Below, piece by piece: positions 9,931-21,639 of a DNA stretch of 64,000 bases. The translations under genes and the position numbers were made by a program. The number at the start of each line of letters is the position of its first letter. Positions within the stretch are counted from its first letter, which is position 1. Source of the stretch: Progne subis subis (Eukaryota; Chordata; Aves; Passeriformes; Hirundinidae); assembly GCA_022316685.1 (NCBI GenBank), contig JAKJHU010000306.1, positions 62,001 through 126,000 on the forward strand, read 5' to 3'. Under the pieces are notes generated by a model. The model searched no databases and had not been told where the DNA came from. It saw only the letters and a list, made by a program, of their open reading frames with translations.

Positions 9931-10537
9931 CAGTTGTTAGAGTGGTATGTATTTTTAATTGACATTGAGGTGCATGGGGATTAACTTCACTAAAGACATG
10001 CATGAACACTAGAGAGCTTGCCTCTCTTATTTTTCTTTGAGGTCTTACACATGCATGGCATTGCACAATCTGCCTTATACATATTTATTCTCTGGCCTCA
10101 CTCATCCTCACTTCCTATGGTAATTAACTCCTCTTGGTACATCCTCTTGGGCATGCTTAGTTCCCCATGGTGGTCTCCGAGGGTCTCTAGAAGATGAAAG
10201 AAATGGAGTCTTCCTCAGTGAACTCTTCACCTTTATTTTTCTTGTGCATCCTTTGGTCCTTCTGGCACTTTTTCAAGGCAAGACATCAGTTTCTGCTGGC
10301 TGAGTCTGTGTTTTTCTCTTTGCATTTTTTGCTTTGTTTTCTTGTTATATTTAGGTTAGACTTTCTTGTTATCACTGAGGTGTCCTGGATGTTTGTACTC
10401 CTTTAAAATATGTAAACAGGCACAGCACTCCATATTCACTAAATGCCTTCTAAAATGTACAATACATTCTAAAATACAGTGTATGCTCTTAAGTTTCCTA
10501 TAAAGATTAGCTAGAATTTTCAAACCTCTGTCTCATG
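9931..10537. other. AT-rich interval, no gene seen
   Basis: The sequence is moderately AT-rich and non-repetitive, with only short frames. I see no coding, RNA or clear repeat signal. Confidence 0.4.
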
Positions 10538-10543
10538 CCCTCC

Positions 10544-10933
10544 TGTTACCCTGGTTTTTCTGAGCTTTCTTATTAGCCTTCTTGAAATTCATAATGGAGT
10601 CAGATCTTTTAGTTACTGTTCAATATTAGGAGCAGTTTTCTATCTTTCCCATAGATGTAACATAAACAAACCCTTTGTTTCTCATTCTTTGTCCTTTGTT
10701 TGCATATTTCTAACCTGAAAAACAACTGTAACTGACAGTGGGTCTGGCCACTGAGGATGAGGGGTGGAAAGCCAAAAAGCCAATCTTCTGCCAGATCCAC
10801 AAATGTATAAAAAAGTAAAGAATAAACAAAGAGGGGCTTCCTTAGCTCTCCGCTGGCTGAGGAGAAGCTGGAAGAACCTCTGCCTGTGAATTATTTATGT
10901 CTGTGCATTATTGCTTTGTGCGTCATGGCGACA
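10544..10933 (+). mobile_element. Solo LTR with 6-bp target duplication
   Basis: It begins TGTTACCC and ends GCGACA. It is flanked by CCCTCC on both sides (10538-10543 and 10934-10939), a perfect 6-bp target duplication. It has a TATA box at 10806 (TATAAAAAAG) and AATAAA at 10821-10826. The sequence matches the LTR at 14974-15336, and no internal retroviral sequence remains between its ends. Confidence 0.85.
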
Positions 10934-10939
10934 CCCTCC

Positions 10940-11610
10940 CTTTTCTATAGACCCAGTAAATTCTTTTACTACTCCTGGGGCTTATCTCTAGCTTTAACTC
11001 ACTATCTTGATAATTCTCTTTTAACATTATCCTAGGTGTTTTAGATAATGAGGTTAAAATTGCAACTCGCTTTAAAATCCTCTCATTCTATATGAGTACT
11101 ACAATAGGCATTATTAAATTTATACTAACTAATATCAGCAAAATAACGATGGGGGAACATAGGGTGTTTAAGATTCTAGTTGCATTTAGTGACTATCGAA
11201 AGAGTGCATCCAACAAGAGTTGTGGCTTGTGCCTTGCTTTACTTTTTGTAGAACTCTCCTTATTTCTTTTGTATCATGTTGGACAGTTACTACAGTTTTT
11301 TGTCTCTTCTCTTGAATTTCTTTTACAATTTTGTTCAGATCTTCATGCTTTATTAATTGCTTTACTAGGGTAAGGTTTATTCTAATAAGAGTGGCTAACA
11401 ATTAGTGATAGGTTTTCTAATTAGACTTGATTAACTGGTGGGATATAACTGACGCTAAATATGAAAAGTTGTACCTGACAATCTTAACAAAATTGTAGAT
11501 ACAGAAATTAGAATGATTTTTAGCAGGTAAAGATATATTTTTTCTACCTTGTCCTAGGTTACAGTGTAAGATGTGCCCAAAGTATGTATTCTCTCACCAT
11601 CTACATGAGC
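10940..11610. other. AT-rich interval, no supported gene
   Basis: A 71-codon minus-strand frame (11186-11401) would make a charged helical peptide. It could be old retroviral sequence, but nothing diagnostic is visible. Otherwise I see no feature. Confidence 0.35.
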
Positions 11611-12110
11611 TGTTGACGCTAGGTTGGGCAGTGTTTCCCTTGCCCCCTCCCTCCAGACTATCTTCTGTTAATGGCCCATCAATGCCCTGCTGCATGACTC
11701 ATAGATAACTCCCTCCAGGAGCTATCTCTGTTCAATGGGCAATCAAGGACCCATTGCAAGACTGATAAAATGATATCAGCCCATTGTGAGATGCTATGCC
11801 CAGGGGGAGGAGCCAAGCATTCCCACCTGGATAGAATCTGGGATTTGGGACAGCACAGGCAGCCTTACCCACTGGATTCCCAGAGGACAAGAGCTACCAG
11901 ACCTTTCTAGGGATCACTGCTTCAACCAGAGCACTTCATCTGGACTGCTACCACCACCACAGGGAATCAGGTTGTATTCTGACTCTGTCAGTGATCTTTT
12001 CTACTATTGCATCTATTTTATTTTACCTTTTATTTTCACCTCCTATTAAATTGTTTTTTTTCTGACTTGGAGTCTCTCGTTGGTTTTGCTTTCAAGCCAG
12101 CACACCTCGA
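11611..12110 (+). repeat. Diverged LTR, same family as 43448-44200
   Basis: It starts TGTTGACGCTAGGTTGGGCAG. It shares with 43533-44070 the ordered words gactgataaaat, cccattgtgag, ggaggagccaagcattccc, ccactggattcccagagga and ctgactctgtcag. The TATA position is mutated here (gataga instead of atataa). The 3' limit is approximate. Confidence 0.6.
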
Positions 12111-12635
12111 CATCTCTTTCACCTACTTTCTCTGTTAGAATTGACCAGTCCTTCCTCTCTTTGATCACTAATTTGGTCAAATACGGCTAAAAAGCAATGA
12201 TCCCTTGCAACATGGTGATCTACTCAGTATATTTCACATCTTCCCATTTATTAGGTATCAAGACTTAATTCTGACATGTAAAAAATGCAGTCTTTCAGCT
12301 TTAAGAGGCAGAGGACATGAATTTCATTGAAATTGTCTCATTAATATTTATTTTTCTTCAGAGTGGCTCATGAACTGTTTCAAGTTTGGATAAGCAATTA
12401 ATGCATCAGTGACTCTAAAAGATAGGGAAAAATGATTGTGAGCAAGCAAATAATGGCTTGCTTAGGGACACAGCAGTTTCTACATTTTTAGAAGAGAATT
12501 TCATTACATTTTTTGAGCTTTAAAGAAGCAAACAAAGAAAAAAAAGCATTATATGTTTAGAAGTATCATATATAATTATGCAAGTGTTAATGTGAGAATC
12601 TACAGTGTCATGCCTAATGATACATGTAGTTGTGC
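12111..12635. other. AT-rich interval, nothing recognised
   Basis: Low-GC sequence with A-runs, no frame above about 70 codons and no repeat within the window. Confidence 0.4.
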
Positions 12636-12639
12636 AAGT

Positions 12640-13770
12640 TTTTGGCCAAACGTTTTAGGTACAAAAGATTGGACAGGTGGGATTGCACCGTGTGCAATTT
12701 GTCCCACAGGATTAACTATGGAACAACAGATATATTTCTATAAATACAGCTATGATTGATTCTGATCAGGTTTAGACAGAAAGATTTATTCACCCCAGAG
12801 TAAATAAGAAAGAGTTATTTGCTCCACAGTATAGAAGCTATAAAAATTATAAAATATAGTGCTCTAGGAAGCAATTTGCAAGTAAAGAGGCCACTGCAGG
12901 CAGAGACTCCTGCTCCAGCAGGAACTGCCTTTCCTGTGCCAGGACCAGGGCAGATCCCGCTGCAGGAAAAGCCCCAGGCCAGCCCCAAGATAGTGAAGGC
13001 CTCGGGCACAAGTGCAGAGTGCCGTGCTGGGAGCTGTGCCAGGGAGAGCCTGAGGCACCAAAGGCACCTTGGCAGCAGCAGCTGCTTCCAGGCCATGGCC
13101 AGAAGCCTCCCTTGGCAAGGCGGCCTGGTGGCCACCACTGCAGAGCTGCTGCTCCAGGGCTCATTTCTGGCTGGGCTCTGCCCCAGCCCACAGAGTGTGA
13201 CCTCAGCCCTGACTCTGTCCCAGCCGCTGTGCCTGAGCCCTGCAAAGCCTAAAGGTCACCTGTGCCAGCCTGGCTCTGTCAGCCCCTGGGGCAGGGCAGG
13301 GAAAGGCCAGAGAAGGGGCTGGCTTTGGCTGCTGCATGTGGGCTCCAGCAGAGACAAGGAGGAGTCAAGGCAGTGGATGGAGTCCAGTGAGCAGCCCCTT
13401 CTGCCCATGCAATCCTGGAGTGCTTTGGATGGGAAGAGCTCTGCAGTGCTCATCTCATCCAAACCCCTGCCATGAGCAGGGACATCTTTCACCAGATCAG
13501 GTTGTTCAGAGCCCTGTCTCAGCTGGGCTTGAATGTTTCCAGGGATGGTGCATTGAGCACCTCCCCGGGAACCTGTCCTGAGGTATCACCAACCTCATCA
13601 TCAAAAATTTCCTCCTTGTCTCCCCTTATCTGAACCTCCCTTCCTTTAGTTTAAAATCACCATGCTTTGTCCTATTGTGACAGGCCCCACTAAAACCTTT
13701 GTCCAGCACTGCATTTCCAGTTAGCTTGGTTTCCATGGCAATTCCATGACAGGTGACCCGGGTGTGCTTT
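12640..13770 (+). repeat. Segmental duplication, direct copy of 47790-48925
   Basis: From aaaagattggacagg onward this stretch aligns with 47790-48925 in the same orientation, including gctctaggaagcaattt, the GC-rich middle and the end at gacaggtgaccc. The copy at 47790 has a short extra segment (cttgctggagctgtttgagc). Frames on both strands are open in both copies, but I do not recognise a gene. A ~100-bp part (about 13150-13253) also occurs inverted at 40806-40905. Confidence 0.8.
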
Positions 13771-13859
13771 CCCAGAGAGGGTTGTGGCAGTGACATGGGA
13801 CATCATACAATGATCACCGAACAGTTTTGTTTTCTTGGTTTTGCTGCCGCCCTTTCACA

Positions 13860-14973
13860 CTATGTCCTCCAAGCCTTTGTAAAGATTAATTGCTGAGATG
13901 GTGATAGCAGGACGGAAGCAATTTGCACAATATCTTGTTCCAAAAGCATATTGCAGGTAAATAGATATTGCAATAACTGGTAGGTGAACAGGGAATGCAG
14001 CCCATATTGTACTACTCTTTGGGCTTTATCTAATTGTTTCCAGTCAAAAGCTTCCTATTTTTGCCCACCACCTGGCTGCAGTATTGCAGGGAATGCTTGT
14101 GGAATAAGCTGTCCCTCAACTAAGGCTTCACGGATTACCCCTTCCCATCTCTCATTTGGATCTGTACGTGGTTCAGCAAATGCTGACAGCAGTGTAAATC
14201 CGAACTGCTTTGCTGGTGCCGAGGCTCCAGCAGGGGACAGTGGAGGATCATGGATTTGTGGAGGGTCACACAACGAATATGAAGAAGCTGGTGGCACAAC
14301 AGAGGTTTGGGAATTCAGTGCATGGAGTTTTCCTAACACTTCCTGTAATAATGTTTTGATTGTGTCATCACTATTTTTTACTTCCTCATTTTCTGTCAAA
14401 GAGACAGGAGAGGAGTCTGGCAATTGGGGACATTTTGGACGACATGCTGACTCTTCTGACTGAACTGTCTGTTTTGTTTGTTGTCATTTTTTAGGCTCTG
14501 GAATTTATCTTGAGCCTCTGTTACATTGTTACACTTGTTATCAGAATTGTGAACGGCTTGTGCTTCAGGCAAGGGAGATGCAGTGGTTATGGGAACTGGA
14601 ATACACATAGAAAAGGTAGATGTTGCTACAGGGCGGATAGATTCAGCGCTAGGGGTTAAAGCAACAAAAGCAGAAGCAGCAGCTTGTCTTTCTGCCTTCA
14701 TAGATTACTAAATCTCTATGATTATCTTCCAATGTGTTGAATATTTACTAGCTTCTTTAGCAGCTGCTCTCCCACTGCTTATTGCATCCCATCATGTTTT
14801 TCCAATGTCTCCCATATCAAGAGCTCCAAGGCTACATTTGCACCCGATATGAGTCCTTTTTCCCAAGCCCAGCATATAACATTCCATAAAATGGAGCCAT
14901 CACATTCTATGCCTCTCATAGAGGTAATATATTGGAGGAGGTTAAGGACTGCCCCTTGCTCTTTGTCCACCCC
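13860..14973 (-). pseudogene. gag: Beta-type ERV gag fragment, minus strand (broken)
   Basis: Read on the minus strand, a matrix-like segment (from 14973 downward) is followed by a linker and a capsid-like segment with a W-containing helix, a YGLHSLFTYQLL helix and a final helix near FTKAW. The reading shifts through three frames (pieces 14979-14779, 14701-14396 and 14423-14055) and has an in-frame TAG at 14055-14057 before the last capsid piece, which ends at 13860-13862. It is thus inactivated by frameshifts, nonsense codons and truncation. Its 5' continuation lies beyond the inserted LTR at 14974-15336. Confidence 0.7.
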
Positions 14974-15336
14974 TGTCACCCTAGTTTTTCTGAATTTTTT
15001 TAAAGTCTTCTACTTATTCATAAGATAGAGTCAGTTTCTTTAGTTTCTGCATAATATTAGGAGCTATATTTTGCTTTTCTCATGCATGGGAACATAAACA
15101 AACCTTTTTCTTCATTCCCTGTCCTTTGTTTACATATTTCTAGTCTGAAAATAGTGTTAATTAACAGCTGATCTGTCCAGCGGGGTGAAGGGTAGTAAAA
15201 AAGCCAATCTACAACCAGACCCACAAATGTATAAAAATTAAAGAAATAAACAGGTTCTCTCACTCTCGGCTTGGGGAGCAACTCTGCACTGCAGACCTCT
15301 TGTCTCTGTGTTATTGCTTTGCATGCCGCTACCACA
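14974..15336 (+). mobile_element. Solo LTR nested in the minus-strand gag
   Basis: It begins TGTCACCC and ends CTACCACA, flanked by ACCCC at 14969-14973 and 15337-15341. A TATA box (TATAAAAAT at 15230) and AATAAA (15245-15250) are on the plus strand, so it is oriented opposite to the gag it interrupts. It is the same family as 10544-10933. Confidence 0.82.
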
Positions 15337-15341
15337 ACCCC

Positions 15342-15441
15342 CATCTCCTCCCTGACTGCTCACTTGATCAAGGTGAGTTTCTTCATGAGCTTTAATAGGC
15401 GCACCTCATCGGCTCCTCGGCAGTCTCCTCCTCCCGCAGAC
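15342..15441 (-). pseudogene. gag: Start of the minus-strand ERV gag region
   Basis: The minus-strand frame continues from the 57-bp repeats toward the LTR insertion, with a TGA near 15358-15360. When the LTR and one copy of ACCCC are disregarded, the frame on this side lines up with the matrix piece on the other. This shows that the LTR landed inside coding sequence. Confidence 0.5.
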
Positions 15442-15715
15442 TTCTTGGTGAGGCTTCCTGCCAGGGCAGCAGGGATAGTTACCTCTCCTCCCACCGTATT
15501 CTTGGTGAGGCTTCCTGCCGGGGCAGCAGGGATAGTTACCTCTCCTCCCACCGTATTCTTGGTGAGGCTTCCTGCCGGGGCAGCAGGGATAGTTACCTCT
15601 CCTCACACCATATTCTTGGCAAGGCTTCCTGCCGGGGCAGCAGGGATAGTTACCTCTCCTCCCATCGTATTCTTGCTGAGGCTTCCTGCCAGGGCAGCAG
15701 GGATAGTTTCAGTCA
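15442..15715 (-). repeat. 57-bp tandem repeat (19-codon units), five copies
   Basis: Units starting ttcttggtgagg (plus strand) begin at 15442, 15499, 15556, 15613 and 15670, exactly 57 bp apart. On the minus strand they read as a 19-residue Gly/Ala/Pro/Thr repeat in one open frame. The copy at 15613 has a GGA-to-TGA change that stops the frame. Position between primer site and gag makes this the leader or gag N-terminal extension of the minus-strand retrovirus. Confidence 0.85.
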
Positions 15716-15780
15716 GCTTTCCTGCTTTCCCTCGATTCTTCTTTCCACTGCTGCGCAGCACATGAGAAATCTGAGGGTCT

Positions 15781-15800
15781 TGGTCCCTGTTTGGGCACCA
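15781..15800 (-). other. Primer-binding site, tRNA-Lys-like
   Basis: The minus strand reads TGGTGCCCAAACAGGGAC, 16 of 18 matches to the tRNA-Lys3 primer site (TGGCGCCCGAACAGGGAC). It lies two bases beyond the LTR end, as expected for a beta-type retrovirus. Confidence 0.75.
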
Positions 15801-15802
15801 CC

Positions 15803-16168
15803 TGCGGAAGAAAATGGGACATGACACAATGATCAATATGATCATAATGAGCCATTTATTGTAAGATGACAGTCTCTTTTATGCAGTTTTTAGCTTTAAT
15901 CACACGTTTCATGCTACTTTACAATTGGTTGCACCCTAAAAGCATGCGTTAGCCCTTTAATCCCTATTGGTTGATTGTTCTTATGCATGCAGCAGATTAC
16001 ATAGTCCTTTTTTTCTGGCTCTCATCTGGTTCTATCATCCCGGAGTCATTTACCAGCTTTTGTTCTTCTTTGTACATGACTTCTGCATCTTGTTTTGCTT
16101 GGTATGTGTCTTTGACATCCTTGAAATGGTTACAGGCCTATTCTTTCTCATAAGCTGGATTGCTCACA
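15803..16168 (-). repeat. 5' LTR of the minus-strand beta-type ERV
   Basis: The inner end (CCGCA at 15803) sits next to the primer-binding site. On the minus strand a TATA-like gcataaaaga and then AATAAA (about 15853) precede that end. The outer end at about 16168 (TGTGAGCAATCC on the minus strand) is a guess. No second LTR of this element is obvious. Confidence 0.55.
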
Positions 16169-17932
16169 TGTCCCCATTTTTGGAGGAACTCATCCTCCAC
16201 AGGCTGGAAACATTTCATGTGTGAGGGAGGAAGGGGCAGGTCCAGCCTTGCCCTGCCCTGTAACCCCAGCACTGCCCTGCCCTGAAACCCCAGCACTGCC
16301 CTGCCCTGTAACCCCAATCCCCCAGAGCCTCTATCCCAGCCCAGCAGTGTCTGCCAATCCCTGGCACACCAAAGGCAATGCTCCACAGCCACCTCTGCAG
16401 CCCCCAGCCCAGCTCCTGAGAGACCAAGTGACCCAAAGTCCCTCCTGGGGGAAGGGCCCAGGAAGACCATGGGGTATTCAAGGCTGACCACAAGGCAAGC
16501 ACACATCTTGACTTCACCTCCTCTTGGAATTTCTGTCTGAACACAGCTGGAATCCAGGAGTTGGTAGCTCTGTGTTTGTGCTTCTGTATATCTTATTCGT
16601 CTTTCTCTTTCTGTGTCTTCCCCTTCTAATTCCCTCCCCTCGCAAATTTTGAGTGACTTAAAATTGAACCGGACTAGAGTTTGCGAAGTTGAATGTGCCA
16701 AGTAGTGCTTTGAGAAGTGTTTTTTATTGATTGAATGTTCTATTAAATCTTTTGCCAAAGATTCTGTTTTTTTCTAAAGTTGTCAGTAAAGTCTGTTTTG
16801 TTGTTTTGAGCTCTTGAGAATCTCATGTTGCTATTTCTCCAGTGCATCCAACTCAGAGTACAAAAACAATTGTAATTCCTTTTTAATGTCTAAGTAAGAG
16901 AGTTTTTTGGGGGATGGGGGTCAGGATTTGTGTGTCCTGCTTGGCACAGCCCAGGCAGGGCTTTCACAGCCACATTGCACACTCCATTTCCCACCTGCAC
17001 CTGCTGGTGCCTCTGAGTTCTGCTTGCCCAGCCCCAGGGGCGCTCCCCTTGTCTGCCCATTCCCCCACGGTCTCTGGGCAGGGATGGCCTCAGTGGGGGC
17101 TGCTGACAGCCTCAGACACTTGGAGGCTGCTGCTGGATTTGACTTCTCCAGAGGCTTGTTCAGCCTTCAGTTGTTCAGTCTCCCAGGGCTCATTAACATT
17201 CAGAATACCTTAACAGCCAAGACTCTGAGAATAATTTGATTTAGGTTTTCAAATTTTTGTGGATAATTAACCAACTTCAGAAGTGTATTAAAAGTGAATA
17301 TATTGTATTTACAAAATACTTAGAAAATATTTTTTATGTCTGGTGCAGTTTTTTTTTTTCCTGATAATGCCTTGATATGTGCAATCTCCAGTTGACACTG
17401 AATCCAAGTATATTCTAATGCAGTTTGAATAGATATGAAAATCAAGACCCGTTATGTCTGACAATCAATCAGACTCTGTCCTTACTCCCACCCCACCATT
17501 TCCCCCATCCAAGCCCTGGGACTCAGAGCAGCCTTGTACAAATCTGAGCTCCCTCCACCCCAGGCTGCACCTGCAGGTTTCAGCTCCTTGGCTCCAACTC
17601 CCACCTGCTTCCCTTGGAGAAGGCATTGCCCGAGACACAGAGGGATGTTCATTTATTGTCAGCCAACAAACCCAAGGGAAGGCACAGCTCCATCAAATGC
17701 AAAAGTCATTCTTCTCCCTGGCTCTGCCCTGCACCTGATCCCCACAGCCTGTCCTGTTTCCTTCATCCCTCCACTGCCAGGGACTTTCTGGGACGAGGGA
17801 GCCCTGCTCTGGCTATGGAGGGAGGTCCAAGTGTATCCCCTGGAGTGGGAACCACAACTCATCAGGTTTGTGTCCTTAGAAGGACCAGGAACTGGTGAGA
17901 CTCAGAGGCACAGAAAGGTTTCTCTTCATGGC

Positions 17933-18537
17933 TGCGAAAAACACCAATCACTTGTTTTAAAATGGTAAAATTTTAATAGTAATAAAATGATTATAAAAAT
18001 AGTAATAGAGGGATAAAAATTTGGACAATTAGGGTTAGGACAATATAAGACAATAAAAACAAAGTTACAGATGTCTGGGTGCAAATAAGCTCCGAAACAG
18101 GATGCCTGTTAACAGAGGATTAATTCTTAAAAGCAATAGCCTGTTGAATATTCATACATCTCATACATGATGCATAAATTCCATTCAAACAAAGGATTCT
18201 CTCTGGTCAGTGTCACTTTCTTCCCCTTAATCTCTATGGCATCTTTAGGGCTGAGTGAGGCAGGAGAAATTGATCTCTTCTAATAAGGGAGGAATAAATT
18301 CTGTTCCTCTGAAAGATTTACGTATCCTGTGGCTGCTATCTCTTTGCGACTACCCCTATCCTCTCTTTAAAAAATATCCCACGTACATAGTTTCTATTTT
18401 AACTACAAAAAATACATTTTAACTACAAAACTACATTTACCATACTATCAAAATATTAATACAGCATTATTAATCAATACAACATAATACAAACAGTAAA
18501 TATCTAGTGTAGAACCATATATTATGCACTTTTCACA
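17933..18537. mobile_element. Solo LTR with ATGGC target duplication, in arm A only
   Basis: The ends TGCGAAAA and TTTTCACA are near-inverted repeats of TG...CA type. ATGGC flanks it at 17928-17932 and 18538-18542. In arm B the corresponding place (about 37360, minus strand) runs straight through ttcatggccaatataaaaaatg with no insertion. It is very AT-rich, and I could not settle its orientation. Confidence 0.85.
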
Positions 18538-19189
18538 ATGGCCAGCATAAAAAATGTGAACATGATAAAATTTAACAAACATCAAAACACTTCCCTCAGG
18601 CCCTCATGACATCCCAGCAACATCTGACCTGTCCACCACCCAAATGGGATTGCCATACAGGAAGACTTTTAGATAAAGACACAAGAAGAGGTGATATAAA
18701 ACATAAACTGAGATGCTGACTAAAGTGTTATTTAAACTTATGAAAGATTGGGCAACTCTCTGAAGCTCAAATCATGAAGCCAGTCAAGGGAGACACATTG
18801 GAATGACCAGAGAAGAGCTGCAGGAGGAAATCCGGGAGTAACAGGAAGGATGTAGATCCAGCGGCTCTACATGAACACGTGTCCTTAGACATGGCCATTC
18901 AAACAGCTGAAGAAAGAAGGTCATGAACTATTAGACTGAATGTTGGTGGCAAAGGTGGAAGGGAAGATCAGTATTTCTTTTCCTGCCCTCTGCAGAAGAA
19001 TCCAGTAGTTCCAGGAAATTCTAGTTCCTGGTGGGAAAAGTTTGCCACTTCATAAAGTATTCAAATGACCTGGATAATAAAAAACGTGCTTGCATATTTT
19101 GAAATTTACAGGTATTAAAACCTGTGCCCTTTTCCAGGCAAACATCAGTTGTGTGCCCATGCACAGGCAGTGCCACTTGTGCCCTGAGG

Positions 19190-20576
19190 TGCCGAGATGG
19201 GATTGGCGTCTCTCAGAGAGGAGCTGAGGGAGAGCAGAGCACCTTGCAAGCTGCAGGTCCCTGACAGCCCCAGAGGGCTCCTGTCCCAGAAACATCTGCT
19301 CTGCTCCAGGCTGGAACAGGGACCAGCATTGTGCTGGGATCATCAGAGAACTGAGGTGTGTGCTGGAATTCAATCCCCTCCCCATCCTGCAGCAGCCCTG
19401 CATTTCCCTCCTCCAGCCTTGGTCTCCAGCACAGCCATGGCGGCTCTTTGGGCTCTGCACTTTTCCTGCAGCCACCAAGGGCAGCTGAGCTCTGCCTTTG
19501 GCACAGTCAGCCCTGCCCAGCCCAGGCAATGCCCAGCAATTCCTTGTGTGTGCCTGGCCTTGCTGTCAGCCCCGGCAGCGGCTGCGTGGCCCCTTTGTGC
19601 CGCGCTGGCCCAGCCATGGTGCCACAGCCCCTGTGCAGGCGCAGGGCAGGACAGGAGCATTGCGGGTGGGAACGGCCTCTGTGCCATGGTGCCCACGGCA
19701 GCCTTGGGGCTCTGTGCCCCATGGCCTCCCTGCTGGGCAGCCTCTGCCAGCTCCTGCACAGCCCGTGGCACCTGTGGGGCTGCACAGACAGCCCTGCCCC
19801 GGGCTCTGCCGGGCTCTGGGCCAGCAGAGAGGCCGGGCAGGGCTGGCCATGGCCGGGAACAGGCCCTGAGCCCCGCAGGAGGATGGAGCTGGGCCACAGC
19901 CAAACTGCCCCGCAAACCTGGGGTGAGCAGCCAGGGCTGGCAATGGCTGGGGACAGAGGCTGGCGCTGACAAATGTCCTGGGCCGTGTTCCTGCTCTGTC
20001 CATGCCACCAAGGGCACAGAGCAGCCTCCTCTCTGGGCCACTTGCCTGTTTTCAATGCCTTCCACAGGCGCTGGCCCTGCCCCACAAGGCCTGGGCTGAG
20101 TCCTGCCCCTGCACGCTCACACAGGCTGAGATGGACACTGATGGTTTCTGTGGCAGGCTCTCTCAGCCCAGCCCAGCTCCCTCCAAGCTCTGCCAGCTGC
20201 CCTGAGCTCTCGGCAGCACCAAGGGCCTCTCCCCAGCACAGCCCAGCCGGCTCTGGCCCCACAGCTCTGCTCAGGGCAGGCTGCTCTGGGCAGGGGCCCC
20301 ACGGCCTCAGCCCCTCGGAAGGGCACAGCAGCAGCTGCAGCTCAGACAGGACTCAGCCCCAGCCATGGGGAAGGTGCTGGGCCAAGGGAAAAGGAGGCTC
20401 CCTGTGTGCCCTGCTCCCCTCTCCCTGAGGTGCTGAGAGCTCTGCAGCCCCTGCTGCCATCCCATCTGCCCAGGCCAGCACAACAGCCCCGGCCTTGGGG
20501 CCCTCAAGAGCTGCTCCTGCTCCAGGCCCAGGGCCAAGGAATTCATGGTGTTCCTCTGAGGCCTGATGGAACCAAG
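19190..20576. repeat. GC-rich module block, shared with 35400-36770 and 57940-58776
   Basis: This block is present inverted in copies B and C. Frames up to 300 codons are open on both strands. They keep no common start, and C retains only part. B lacks a ~170-bp segment (20410-20550) that A and C share. I see no motif of a known family and treat it as non-coding. Confidence 0.6.
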
Positions 20577-21010
20577 AGGCCACTGTGACACTGCAGGGCC
20601 TTGTGGAACCATGCAGAGCTTTGGGACAGGGCGGGACCTGGTGTCATGATGGTGCCATTATGACACTGCAGGGCCCGATGGAACCAAATAGCCAGGGTGG
20701 CTCCTCTGGGGCTCTTAGAATGAAGGAAGCATGTTTGACACCGTGGTGCTCCTTGGGACCAAGAGGCCATTGCGACACTGTGGAACCAAGGAGATCATTG
20801 CTGCACTGCCAGACCTCATGGAACCAAAGATCCATTGTGACACTTCAGGGCCTTGGGGGAAAAAGCACCATTGTGACACTGCAGAGCCAAAGGATCCAAG
20901 GGACTTAGTGACACCAAGGGGTCCTATGCAATGAAAGGGGCATTGTGACACTGGGAGGCCTCATGAAACCATGGAGAACTTTGTGACTCCAGGGCCTGAT
21001 GGACCCAAGC
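20577..21010. repeat. ~37-bp minisatellite, copy A
   Basis: Degenerate repeats of a unit like cattgtgacactgcagggcctnntggaaccaag are present. The same family occurs at 28255-28700, 34545-34765 and 56500-56930, in the reverse orientation relative to this copy. Confidence 0.75.
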
Positions 21011-21011
21011 T

Positions 21012-21622
21012 GACACCAATTGGCTGGAGGTGGTGAACTGCTGGAGGGTAGGAGGACTCTGCACAGAGCCCTGGACAGGCTGGATCCAGGGACCAAATCC
21101 AATAAATTGAGATTTAACAAGTCCAAGTGCCAGGTCCTGCACTTTGGCTACTACACCCCTGCAGCGCTACAGGCTGGGGACAGAGTGGCTGGACAGCAGC
21201 CAGGCAGAAATGGACCTGGGGGGACAGATGGACAGCAGGCTGGACATGAGCCAGCAGTGTGCCCAGGTGGCCAAGAAGGCCAATGGCACCTGGCCTGGAT
21301 CAGGAATGGTGTGGCAGGCAGGAGCAGGGCAGTGATTCTACTCCTGTGCTTGGTGTTGGTTGGGCAACACCTTGAGTGCTGTGTCCAGTTCTGGGCCCCC
21401 CAATTTAGGAAGGACATGGAGGGGCTGGAGTGTGTCCAGAGAAGGGCAACAAGGCTGGTGAAGGGTCTGGAAAACAAGTCCTGTGAGGAGTGGCTGAAGG
21501 AGCTGGGGTTGTTTATCCTGAAGAAGAGGAGGCTCAAGGCAGACAAGGCGATGTCAGAGCATAGGCTGGACTTGATGATATCCAAGGTCTTTTCCAACCT
21601 TGCTGATTCTGTGATTCGCTGA
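21012..21622 (+). mobile_element. CR1 LINE 3' fragment
   Basis: It carries the CR1 3' region (aacaagtccaagtgccaggtcctgcac, atgagccagcagtgtgccc, tgtgtccagttctgggcccc, gagaagaggaggctc) and the terminal ccaaccttgctgattctgtgatt. It lacks the segment between the last two that fuller CR1 copies have (compare 56935-57480). It is 5'-truncated and non-coding. Confidence 0.88.
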
Positions 21623-21639
21623 AACCACCCTTGCAGCAG

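Noticed and set aside
11186..11401. Possible envelope coiled coil on the minus strand
   Set aside because: Only 71 codons, with no disulfide motif, anchor or neighbouring retroviral sequence.
12553..12759. 68-codon frame that reads a little like a retroviral surface protein
   Set aside because: The similarity is only impressionistic and the counterpart at 47790 does not keep the frame.
10544..15336. 10544-10933 and 14974-15336 as the two LTRs of one provirus
   Set aside because: Each has its own target duplication, and the gag between them is on the opposite strand with its own LTR and primer site.
19197..20099. 300-codon frame and its mirror in arm B
   Set aside because: There are open frames on both strands, no common start or end between copies, truncation in C, and no recognisable motif.
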